Position numbers and translations under genes: made by a program
Shown: in pieces, positions 51,636-58,865 of the stretch
How positions within the stretch are numbered: the first letter of the stretch is position 1
Layout: every line of letters starts with the position of its first letter
Notes under the pieces: generated by a model
What the model was told of the DNA's origin: nothing
Databases searched by the model: none
What the model saw: the letters and a program-made list of their open reading frames with translations, nothing else
Source: Flavobacterium frigoritolerans
GTDB taxonomy: Bacteria; Bacteroidota; Bacteroidia; Flavobacteriales; Flavobacteriaceae
Assembly (NCBI RefSeq): GCF_025847275.1
Contig: NZ_JAOZEV010000018.1
Span: forward strand, 39,268-103,267
Direction: 5' to 3'
DNA length: 64,000 nucleotides

Positions 51636-52936
51636 AAACTATCGACTATATCCCAACTTCCAAAATTGAAAGAGCGAGCAAACTTGTTCAAACAGGAGCT
51701 AAAATTGGAGTAAATTATTTAAAGTACTACGGAGAAAAAATTGTAAATCCAGATGTAACCCGCGATAAACTAAACGAGAATAATGCCGAAGACATTTACG
51801 ACGGACTCAAAAGCTTAAAAGGAAGTGCACTTAAAGTAGCGCAAATGTTAAGCATGGACAAGAATTTCTTGCCACAAGCCTATGTCGAAAAATTTTCTTT
51901 GTCACAATTTTCAGTGCCGCCACTTTCAGCACCTTTAGTGCTAAAAACGTTTAAAACTAATTTTGGCAAAACCCCTTATGAAATTTTTGATGAGTTTAAT
52001 CCCAACTCAGTAAATGCTGCGAGTATAGGTCAGGTGCATTTGGCTGTAAAAAATGGAAAACAACTAGCAGTAAAAATTCAATATCCAGGAGTTGCTAATA
52101 GTATTTCTTCTGATTTGGCATTGGTAAAACCCATGGCAATAAGAATGTTTAACCTACAAGGAAAAGATTCTGATAAATATTTTAAAGAAGTAGAAGATAA
52201 ATTAATAGAAGAAACGAACTATTTGTTAGAATTACAGCAAAGTCAAGAAGTTGTTGAAGCCTGTAAAAAGATAGAAAATCTAGTTTTTCCTAACTATTAT
52301 CCAGAGTTTTCTTCAGATAAAATCATCACAATGGATTGGATGACCGGAATTCATCTTTCAGAATATACAGCCAAGAAACCAAATCAGGAAGAATCTAATC
52401 TTATAGGTCAGGCACTTTGGGATTTTTATATGTACCAAATTCATATATTACGTAAAGTTCACGCCGATCCGCATCCTGGGAATTTCTTGGTAAACGATAA
52501 AAATCAGTTGGTAGCTTTAGATTTTGGATGTATGAAACAAATTCCAAATGACTTTTACATACCCTATTTTGAGTTAATCAATAAAGAAGTTATTACAGAT
52601 AAAGAACTTTTTAATCAAAAACTATTCGAATTAGAAATTCTTAGAACAGATGATAGCAAAGAAGAAATAGAATATTTTACAGGAATGTTCCATGATTTAT
52701 TATCATTATTTACAAAACCATTCCAGTCAGATACATTCGATTTTTCTGATGAAGAATTTTTTGATAATATAGCTAAGTTAGGCGAACGTTTCTCAAAAGA
52801 TACAAACCTCAAAAAGATGAACGGAAATCGCGGTTCGAAACATTTTATATATATGAACAGAACATTCTTCGGGTTATATAATTTAATGTTTGATCTAAAA
52901 GCAAAAATCCAAGTAAATAATTATCAGAAATATTAG
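51632..52936 (+). CDS. ABC1/AarF/UbiB family atypical kinase
   Basis: This 434-residue protein has the UbiB fold. The A-rich loop NAASIGQVHLAVKNGKQLAVKIQYPGV, the HADPHPGNFLV catalytic loop and ALDFGCM metal motif are clear. The N-terminal KxGQ motif reads KVAQ (68-71), an unusual Gly to Ala change. Members act in isoprenoid-lipid metabolism as ATPases or kinases. It is coupled to a TetR-like gene and lies next to the carotenoid and photolyase block, though on the opposite strand. Function is unassigned. Confidence 0.9.
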   Translation: MKTIDYIPTSKIERASKLVQTGAKIGVNYLKYYGEKIVNPDVTRDKLNENNAEDIYDGLKSLKGSALKVAQMLSMDKNFLPQAYVEKFSLSQFSVPPLSAPLVLKTFKTNFGKTPYEIFDEFNPNSVNAASIGQVHLAVKNGKQLAVKIQYPGVANSISSDLALVKPMAIRMFNLQGKDSDKYFKEVEDKLIEETNYLLELQQSQEVVEACKKIENLVFPNYYPEFSSDKIITMDWMTGIHLSEYTAKKPNQEESNLIGQALWDFYMYQIHILRKVHADPHPGNFLVNDKNQLVALDFGCMKQIPNDFYIPYFELINKEVITDKELFNQKLFELEILRTDDSKEEIEYFTGMFHDLLSLFTKPFQSDTFDFSDEEFFDNIAKLGERFSKDTNLKKMNGNRGSKHFIYMNRTFFGLYNLMFDLKAKIQVNNYQKY

Positions 52937-53027
52937 GAGCTTAATCCAGCTTCCCGATAGCTATCGGGACACTATATCTCTTGTGGTGAACACCACCACA
53001 AGAGGATGTCGTTCCCATCTGGACTAG
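52937..53027. repeat. Dispersed structured repeat, copy D
   Basis: The outer arms CCAG (52946-52949) and CTGG (53019-53022) pair. The nested palindrome TCCCGATAGCTATCGGGA (52952-52969) comes next, then CACTATAT. A perfect 11-base stem CTCTTGTGGTG/CACCACAAGAG (52978-52988 with 52994-53004) and GATGTCGTTCCC follow. The core stem sequence is wholly different from copies A-C but still pairs. It begins at the ABC1 stop codon. Confidence 0.75.
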
Positions 53028-53042
53028 AAACAAAAAAAAAAT

Positions 53043-53080
53043 AAAGCCTCTGTCAAAGTTCAAACTCAGACAGAGGCTTT
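53043..53080. terminator. Strong hairpin, probable terminator after the ABC1 gene
   Basis: AAAGCCTCTGTC (53043-53054) pairs perfectly with GACAGAGGCTTT (53069-53080). An A-run lies to its left, and the T-run after the stem is weak. Confidence 0.65.
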
Positions 53081-53118
53081 AAAATTTAGATATTAACTAC
53101 CCGTTGGATACGATTAGT

Positions 53119-53261
53119 TTTAACACATAGAAACATAGATTTTGGTATTCTTAAAATAGGCGTTTCACTTGTTTAAAATACACAAAGCTAGCTATGTGAA
53201 AGAAATGTATTTCTTTTTTCGCTCTTTTTTTTACATAAAATCTATGTTTCTATGTGTTAAA
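53119..53261. repeat. MITE-like element with perfect 25-base inverted repeats
   Basis: Positions 53119-53143 and 53237-53261 are exact inverse copies built on AACACATAGAAACATAGA. The interior has a second imperfect palindrome CACAAAGCTAGCTATGTG. No gene is present. It fills the gap before the photolyase gene together with repeat copy D and the hairpin. Confidence 0.7.
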
Positions 53262-53315
53262 TAAAACTTTTATTACCCGAGCAGAATAGACGAAATAATT
53301 ACACCAAACGGATTA

Positions 53316-54611
53316 TTATCTCAAAATTCCTTTCTTATAAGTTGCAATCGCACGATCTCTTGCAAAAGCATGTTCAATCATAGGTTCATTGTACCCCAAA
53401 TCAAATTCAGGAATCCATTTTCGGATATAAATTCCCTTTTCATCAAATTTCTTGAGTTGAATTTCGGGATTAAAAACTCTAAAATAAGGAGCAGCATCAC
53501 AGCCCGTTCCTGCAGCCCATTGCCAATTACCTACATTTGAAGCCAATTCATAGTCAAGTAATTTTTCGGCAAAATAGGCTTCGCCCCATTGCCAGCTGAT
53601 CAATAAATGCTTGCATAAAAAACTGGCAACAACCATTCGAACCCTGTTATGCATATATCCAGTTTCATTAAGTTGTCGCATTCCAGCATCGACCATTGGA
53701 TAACCAGTAGTTCCAGAACACCAACGCTGGAAATCTTTCTCGTTATTTAACCATTGTATTCCATCGTAAGCCGATTTAAAATTATGGTTAATAACATTCG
53801 GGAAACTAAATAAAATTTGAATAAAAAACTCTCTCCATATTAATTCACTTAAGAAAACCTGATTTGTATGAGCAGCCCAGTTTATTAATTTTCGGATACT
53901 AACAGTGCCAAAACGTAAATGAGGGGAAAGGTAAGAGGTTGAATCTAATGCAGGGAAATCCCTTGTTTCTTGATAATTCGAAATGTTTTTTAAATTATGT
54001 GGTTGTACTTTTATAGCACTTTTTTCAAAACCAATTTGGTTTATTGTTGGGAATACAAATTGACTTGTATGAAAATTTGAAAAAAGCTTTGTTGCGTTAT
54101 ATTCTTTGGCTTGACCCAGAACTTTATATTTTTCTAACCATTTATTTTTATAAGGCGTATATATAGTATAAGGTAAACCATCCGATTTAGTGATTTCCTT
54201 TTCTTCAAATAGTACATGATCTTTATAAGAAAGTACCGAAATACTATTTTGTTTTAATAAATCAGAGATTATAAAATCTCTTTTTATGGCAAATGGCTCA
54301 TAATCTTTATTAAAAAACACTTCCTGAATATCGAATTCTTCGATGAGAGATTTCCAAATTTCAGTAGTTTCTCCCTTTTTTATCAAAAGAGAACTTCCTA
54401 TAGTATTTAATTCGGTATTGATTTTTTCTAAAGAATCATATATAAAACTAACTCTGGAATCATCTTTTGGTAAGCTATCCAAAATTGCCACATCAAAAAT
54501 GAACAATGGAATAACTGGAAAATCGGATTCAAGCGCATGAAATAATCCGCGATTGTCATCCAATCGTAAATCACGTCGAAACCAAAAAACACTAACTTTT
54601 TGTTTACCCAT
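53316..54611 (-). CDS. phrB: Deoxyribodipyrimidine photolyase / cryptochrome
   Basis: This 431-residue flavoprotein has an N-terminal alpha/beta antenna domain (VFWFRRDLRLDDNRGLFHAL). The FAD domain includes LRFGTVSIRKLI, GTTGYPMVDAGMRQLNETGYMHNRVRMVVASFLCKHLLISW and DYELASNVGNWQWAAGTGCDAAPYFRVFNP. It repairs UV-induced pyrimidine dimers using blue light. The gene is the last of the crt operon. Its start codon overlaps the SRPBCC stop by one base (TAATG), so it is co-translated with the carotenoid genes. Confidence 0.95.
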   Translation of the reverse strand: MGKQKVSVFWFRRDLRLDDNRGLFHALESDFPVIPLFIFDVAILDSLPKDDSRVSFIYDSLEKINTELNTIGSSLLIKKGETTEIWKSLIEEFDIQEVFFNKDYEPFAIKRDFIISDLLKQNSISVLSYKDHVLFEEKEITKSDGLPYTIYTPYKNKWLEKYKVLGQAKEYNATKLFSNFHTSQFVFPTINQIGFEKSAIKVQPHNLKNISNYQETRDFPALDSTSYLSPHLRFGTVSIRKLINWAAHTNQVFLSELIWREFFIQILFSFPNVINHNFKSAYDGIQWLNNEKDFQRWCSGTTGYPMVDAGMRQLNETGYMHNRVRMVVASFLCKHLLISWQWGEAYFAEKLLDYELASNVGNWQWAAGTGCDAAPYFRVFNPEIQLKKFDEKGIYIRKWIPEFDLGYNEPMIEHAFARDRAIATYKKGILR

Positions 54612-55072
54612 TATCTAATATTAAAAATTTCTTCAACCTTCTTATGGCGGTATTCAAAAATTGATTTCAGTTCATTTCTCACAACAAGTGCATTTACAAT
54701 GCGTCCGATAAAACCAAACGGAAGAGCATAATGTACAATGTCAGTCATTTGAGTTCCATTTGCAGTAGCTTCAAAAAAATGTTTGTGATGCCATAATGCA
54801 TAAGGACCAAAACGTTGTTCGTCTATAAAATAGCTGTTTTCTTTTACAACCGTAATTTCAGTCATCCAGTTTAGCTTAATCCCTAAAAGTGGAGCTATTT
54901 TATATTGAATGATTTGTCCGGCATATACCAATTTATTATCATAATCGGTAACTACAAAACCCATGTTCGTAGGAGTAATTACTTGTAGGTTATTGGGATT
55001 CGAAAAAAATGCCCAACATTCTTCTAAACTAGCATTGATGTGCTGAACAGATTCTTTTTTATATACTTTCAT
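54611..55072 (-). CDS. SRPBCC family protein (COG4276 type)
   Basis: This 153-residue protein has the START/Bet v 1-like fold, with VQHINASLEECWAFFSNPNNLQVITP at the beginning and YALPFGFIGRIVNALVVRNELKSIFEYRH at the end. The family binds hydrophobic ligands and is common next to photolyase and carotenoid genes. It lies 9 bases from crtZ and overlaps phrB by one base. A lipid- or pigment-handling role is inferred only from neighbours. Confidence 0.9.
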   Translation of the reverse strand: MKVYKKESVQHINASLEECWAFFSNPNNLQVITPTNMGFVVTDYDNKLVYAGQIIQYKIAPLLGIKLNWMTEITVVKENSYFIDEQRFGPYALWHHKHFFEATANGTQMTDIVHYALPFGFIGRIVNALVVRNELKSIFEYRHKKVEEIFNIR

Positions 55073-55081
55073 GATTCTTTA

Positions 55082-55522
55082 TTAGATTTTGTAGTATTTA
55101 AAAGGCACAAACAACATCCCGAAACATTCACCATGTTCCTTGCCCAAATGTTTATGATGTACTTTGTGCGCTTTTCTTAACCCGATAAGATATTTGTTTT
55201 TGGTGTTTTTAAACCATTTAAAGCGTTGATGAATCAATACATCATGAACCATGAAGTAACAAAATCCATAAAAAGTCAATCCCAACCCGATAAAAAACAA
55301 ATAATTGATGCCATCTATAGTTCCAAAATAGAATAGTAAAATACTAGGGATTGCAAAAATCACAAAGAAAATATCGTTTCGTTCAAACACATTAGTGTAT
55401 TTAGGCTGATGATGATCAGAATGAAAATACCACATAAAACCATGCATAACGAATTTATGAGTACACCAAGTAACGCATTCCATAAAGAGAAACGTACCTA
55501 TAAAAATTAAAAAGAAAATCAT
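55082..55522 (-). CDS. crtZ: Beta-carotene hydroxylase (fatty acid hydroxylase superfamily)
   Basis: This 146-residue integral membrane di-iron enzyme has four hydrophobic segments. The histidine boxes HKFVMH and HSDHH (residues about 22-43) and HDVLIH with HKVHHKH near 99 and 120 are in place. It adds hydroxyls to the beta-ionone rings, giving zeaxanthin if a cyclase supplies beta-carotene. No cyclase gene is in the cluster. It is 20 bases from crtB. Confidence 0.92.
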   Translation of the reverse strand: MIFFLIFIGTFLFMECVTWCTHKFVMHGFMWYFHSDHHQPKYTNVFERNDIFFVIFAIPSILLFYFGTIDGINYLFFIGLGLTFYGFCYFMVHDVLIHQRFKWFKNTKNKYLIGLRKAHKVHHKHLGKEHGECFGMLFVPFKYYKI

Positions 55523-55542
55523 TGTTGTGTTTTTATTAAAAA

Positions 55543-56382
55543 TTATACCATTTTCAGTTTATAAGAAACAAAAGATTTGGCTAGTAATCCGGCTTTAGAA
55601 TAATTAGAAACTCGAATTCTTTCATTCCCAATCTCATGACAAGGGGTGTTCTCTAGTTTTTTCAAAAGCTTTTTATAATATATGTAAGCAGTATAAACGC
55701 CAAATTTAGCTTCGACAGGAAGTTTTGTAATTCCTTGATAGGCTATTTTAAAATCTTCTTCAATCTCTTCTATGATTTTATTTTTTGAAGTTTCATCAAA
55801 TGAGTTTAAATCGATTCCAGGAAAATAGTTCCGGTTTAAAATTAGATTATCATCTTTTAAGTCTCTCAAAAAATTCACCTTTTGAAAAGCAGAACCCAAT
55901 CGCATTGCTTCCATTTTTAGCTTTTCGTATTTTGAATCACTACCAGAAACAAAAACTTTAAGACACATTAAACCTACAACATCGGCAGAACCATAAATAT
56001 AATCTTCAATTTCTTCCTTATTAGTATAGTCAGATTTTACTAAATCTAGTTTCATACTTTTTAAAAAAGACTGGATTAAATCATCTGAGATATTGTATTG
56101 TTTTACAGTTTGCTGAAAAGAATTCAAAATAGGATTAAGACTTATACCAGTTGCGATTGCTTTATAATATTCTTTTTCAAAATCATCAATTAGATATTTT
56201 TTATCAAACCCATGAAACGAATCTACAATTTCATCGGCAAAACGTACAAAACCATAAATGCTATAAATTGCATCTCTTATGCTTGGAGCTAACATATATA
56301 CAGCCAAGGAAAAAGAAGTACTGTAGCTTTGGGTTATCAGTTTGCTACATTTAAACGAGACATTATCAAATAACTGTTTCAT
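55543..56382 (-). CDS. crtB: Phytoene synthase
   Basis: This 279-residue prenyl-transferase condenses two geranylgeranyl diphosphates to phytoene. Both Asp-rich motifs are present: the first as VRFADEIVDSF (about 46-56) and the second as NFLRDLKDD (about 164-172). The start sequence SKLITQSYSTSFSLAVYML is typical of the CrtB/squalene synthase family. It is coupled to crtI with a 4-base gap. The product supplies CrtI. Confidence 0.95.
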   Translation of the reverse strand: MKQLFDNVSFKCSKLITQSYSTSFSLAVYMLAPSIRDAIYSIYGFVRFADEIVDSFHGFDKKYLIDDFEKEYYKAIATGISLNPILNSFQQTVKQYNISDDLIQSFLKSMKLDLVKSDYTNKEEIEDYIYGSADVVGLMCLKVFVSGSDSKYEKLKMEAMRLGSAFQKVNFLRDLKDDNLILNRNYFPGIDLNSFDETSKNKIIEEIEEDFKIAYQGITKLPVEAKFGVYTAYIYYKKLLKKLENTPCHEIGNERIRVSNYSKAGLLAKSFVSYKLKMV

Positions 56383-56386
56383 ATTT

Positions 56387-57853
56387 TTATGATGAAAAGG
56401 ATTTGTTTATTAATTCGGATACTAGTTTTCCTGATATCAAAGCAGGAGGGACGCCAGGTCCAGGAACGGTTAATTGTCCAGTAAAGTATAAATTTTTTAC
56501 TTTTTTACTTTTTAGTTTAGGCCTTAAAAAGGCAGTTTGTAATAAGGTATTAGCCATTCCGTATGCATTGCCTTTGTATGCATTGTAATCTTCGATAAAG
56601 TCATTTTTACAAAAAGACTTCTTAAATATGATATTGTTTTTAATAGATTGTTGAGTGACAGCTTCAAAACGAGTAATTATTTTATCAAAATATTCTTCTC
56701 GAAGTACTTCAGTATCTTCTATTCCAGGAGCAAGCGGAATTAGAAAAAAAGCACTTTCCATTCCCTCAGGAGCAGCTGTTTTATCAGTTACCGATGGGAA
56801 GTTGGCATAAAATAATGGAGCTTCTGGCCACTTGGGATCATCATAAATATCGATAGCATGTTGGTTGAAATCTACATCGAAGAATAAAGCATGATGCGAA
56901 ATGGTTTGAATTTTTTTATCAAATCCAATATAAAATAGGAGAGAAGAAGGAGCAAAAACACGGCTTTCCCAATAGGAGTCCGAATAAGCTCGATGCTTTT
57001 TGTCTAATAATGTTTCGGTATGTTGATAATCGGCACCACTTAAAACTATATCAGATGTAATAATTTCGTCATTAACAATTAATGCAGTTGCAATATTATT
57101 TTTGACTATGATTTTATCAATGTTAGAGTTAGTTTTAAAAGTGACTCCAAGTTCTTTAGCAAGGCTTTCGATGCCACGAACAACATCATACATTCCGGTT
57201 TTAGGATGCCAGGTTCCTAACCCGAAGTCAGCATAATTCATGAAATTATAAAAAGAAGGAGTGTTGGATGGTTTTGCACCAAGGAATAAAACTGGAAATT
57301 CTAGAATTTGAATCAGTTTTTCATTTTTAAATTTCTTGCGGATATCTTTGCTGACTGTTCCAAAAAACTGATTCAACTTTTGTGTAGTTTCAAGTGTTAT
57401 CAATTCTAAAGCAGAAACTCCAGGTCGATATACTAATTTTTTTATAGCAATATCATAATTGCTTTTGGCTTGTGATATATAAGTAACGAGTTTCTTCCCA
57501 CTTCCTTTTTCAATAGATTCAAAGGTTGCAGCAATTTCTTCTAAATTATCAGTGATAGTTATAAATTCATTAATTCCAAAATAAACGCGATATGCAGGAT
57601 TAAGCTTTATTAACTCATAGTAATCAGCTGTCTTTTTATCAAAATCATTAAAGAAATTTTCGAATACATCAGGCATCCAATACCAGCTTGGTCCCATATC
57701 GAATGTAAAACCATTGCTTTTTAGTTGTCGGGCTCTACCACCAATAGTGGCATTTTTTTCATAAATGGTTACGTCATATCCGTGCTTGGCTAAGTAGCAA
57801 GAAGCAGATAAAGCCGAAAAGCCAGAACCTATAATTGAGATTGTTTTTTTCAT
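56387..57853 (-). CDS. crtI: Phytoene desaturase
   Basis: This 488-residue FAD enzyme converts phytoene to lycopene. The N-terminal dinucleotide motif IIGSGFSALSASCYLAKHGYDVTIYEKN is followed by GGRARQLKSNGFTFDMGPSWYWMPDVFENFF. The C-terminal motif LYFTGQLTVPGPGVPPALISGKLVSELI completes the CrtI signature. The start is the ATG at 57853. The TTGTTTA-N18-TAAACAA inverted repeat abuts this start codon, and a TAATTTTG -7 element lies inside it, so the transcript would be nearly leaderless. Confidence 0.95.
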   Translation of the reverse strand: MKKTISIIGSGFSALSASCYLAKHGYDVTIYEKNATIGGRARQLKSNGFTFDMGPSWYWMPDVFENFFNDFDKKTADYYELIKLNPAYRVYFGINEFITITDNLEEIAATFESIEKGSGKKLVTYISQAKSNYDIAIKKLVYRPGVSALELITLETTQKLNQFFGTVSKDIRKKFKNEKLIQILEFPVLFLGAKPSNTPSFYNFMNYADFGLGTWHPKTGMYDVVRGIESLAKELGVTFKTNSNIDKIIVKNNIATALIVNDEIITSDIVLSGADYQHTETLLDKKHRAYSDSYWESRVFAPSSLLFYIGFDKKIQTISHHALFFDVDFNQHAIDIYDDPKWPEAPLFYANFPSVTDKTAAPEGMESAFFLIPLAPGIEDTEVLREEYFDKIITRFEAVTQQSIKNNIIFKKSFCKNDFIEDYNAYKGNAYGMANTLLQTAFLRPKLKSKKVKNLYFTGQLTVPGPGVPPALISGKLVSELINKSFSS

Positions 57854-57885
57854 TTGTTTAACAAAATTACAAAATAATTAAACAA
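57854..57885. promoter_or_regulatory. Candidate operator and promoter of the crt operon
   Basis: TTGTTTA (57854-57860) and TAAACAA (57879-57885) form an inverted repeat with an 18-base spacer. On the minus strand the spacer contains TAATTTTG (plus 57862-57869), a good -7 element, so a bound dimer would cover the promoter. The same repeat with the same spacing occurs at the carH-like start. Confidence 0.6.
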
Positions 57886-57890
57886 AAATA

Positions 57891-58790
57891 TTATATCTGC
57901 GTCACTAATTCTTCAATGGAGTTAAAAATGTGGACTTTTTGATTTAGATTTTCGGTTTCAATGTATTCTACCATTTTGCCAATTAGCCATATTTCGTTGG
58001 AGTTGTTTAATAATTCCGAACTCATAGTGCTTACATATTGATTGACAATATTACGGTCAGGTTGTATGGTGAGATAAGAAACAAAAGTGATATTGTCAAA
58101 ATGATTGTTGAGTTCTTTTAGGTTTTCTATAGGCATACTTTCGCCTAGGTAAATTGTCTTGTAACCTTGAAGAAGAATTTCGTATTGTATATACATTAAT
58201 CCAAGTTCATGAATTTCATTCATTGGTAATGAAAGCACGTATATTCTGTCTGTTTTTGTTGGTTTTTGAACTTGAAGTTTCTCAGTATTTATGTGTAGCT
58301 TTTGTTTAATTAAGTTGCTTATAAAATGTTCATGAGCAGGCGATATGGTTTCAGATTGCCATAGTAAGCCTAATTCATTCAATAGCGGGATAAACACTTG
58401 ATAAAAAACTTCTTTAAAAGGTTTTTCAGTGGTTAACCAATTAAATGTATTAAAGAATGATTCTTGATCAAAATTCATCATTGCCATTTTAAAGGAACTA
58501 ATGGCGTGATTTTTTGCGTTTTTGTTAGAAATGATTTCTCTAACTAATTGTGGAATTTTTTCTTGAGGATAAGTTGCTATTTTCGAGATCTTATAACCAT
58601 ATTCGTGTAGTAGTGTAATGTTTAGAAGTTTTTGTAAACTAGCTAAATCATATAAACGAATGTTGGTTTCGGTGCGCATAGGTTCAAGGATGTTGTATCT
58701 CTTTTCCCAAATGCGAATGGTGTGTGCCTTAATTCCAGAAAGGTTTTCAAGGTCTTTTATGCTAAAAACACTTTTTATGTTGTTTATCAT
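57891..58790 (-). CDS. carH: MerR-type, cobalamin-binding light regulator (CarH-like)
   Basis: This 299-residue protein starts at the ATG at 58790 (MINNIKSVFSIKDL); an ATG seven codons upstream overlaps the -7 element, so I reject it. Residues 1-70 are a MerR DNA-binding domain (LSGIKAHTIRIWEKRYNILEPMRTETNIRLYDL). A four-helix domain follows with W144 and E154-H155 in the Wx9EH arrangement known from CarH. A B12-binding Rossmann domain follows with EIHELG at 192-197, H194 being the expected cobalt ligand. CarH binds adenosylcobalamin in the dark and represses; light breaks the Co-C bond. It lies just upstream of crtI. Confidence 0.9.
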   Translation of the reverse strand: MINNIKSVFSIKDLENLSGIKAHTIRIWEKRYNILEPMRTETNIRLYDLASLQKLLNITLLHEYGYKISKIATYPQEKIPQLVREIISNKNAKNHAISSFKMAMMNFDQESFFNTFNWLTTEKPFKEVFYQVFIPLLNELGLLWQSETISPAHEHFISNLIKQKLHINTEKLQVQKPTKTDRIYVLSLPMNEIHELGLMYIQYEILLQGYKTIYLGESMPIENLKELNNHFDNITFVSYLTIQPDRNIVNQYVSTMSSELLNNSNEIWLIGKMVEYIETENLNQKVHIFNSIEELVTQI

Positions 58791-58811
58791 TAATTGATAT
58801 TTGATAAACAA
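58780..58811. promoter_or_regulatory. Candidate operator at the carH-like start
   Basis: TTGTTTA (58780-58786) and TAAACAA (58805-58811), spacer 18 bases, identical in both arms and spacing to the site at 57854-57885. The longer arms TTGTTTATC and GATAAACAA pair over 9 bases. TAAATTTG (minus strand, plus 58809-58816) is the -7 element and overlaps the right arm. The site therefore spans promoter and start codon, suggesting autoregulation. Confidence 0.58.
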
Positions 58812-58865
58812 ATTTAGCTTAATTTCTATAAATATGCTTAAAATAAGAAAATAATTGATTTTGGC

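Noticed and set aside
58791..58811. An upstream ATG giving the carH-like protein seven more residues
   Set aside because: That codon overlaps the TAAATTTG -7 element, so it would not be in the mRNA. The ATG at 58790 gives the usual MerR start.
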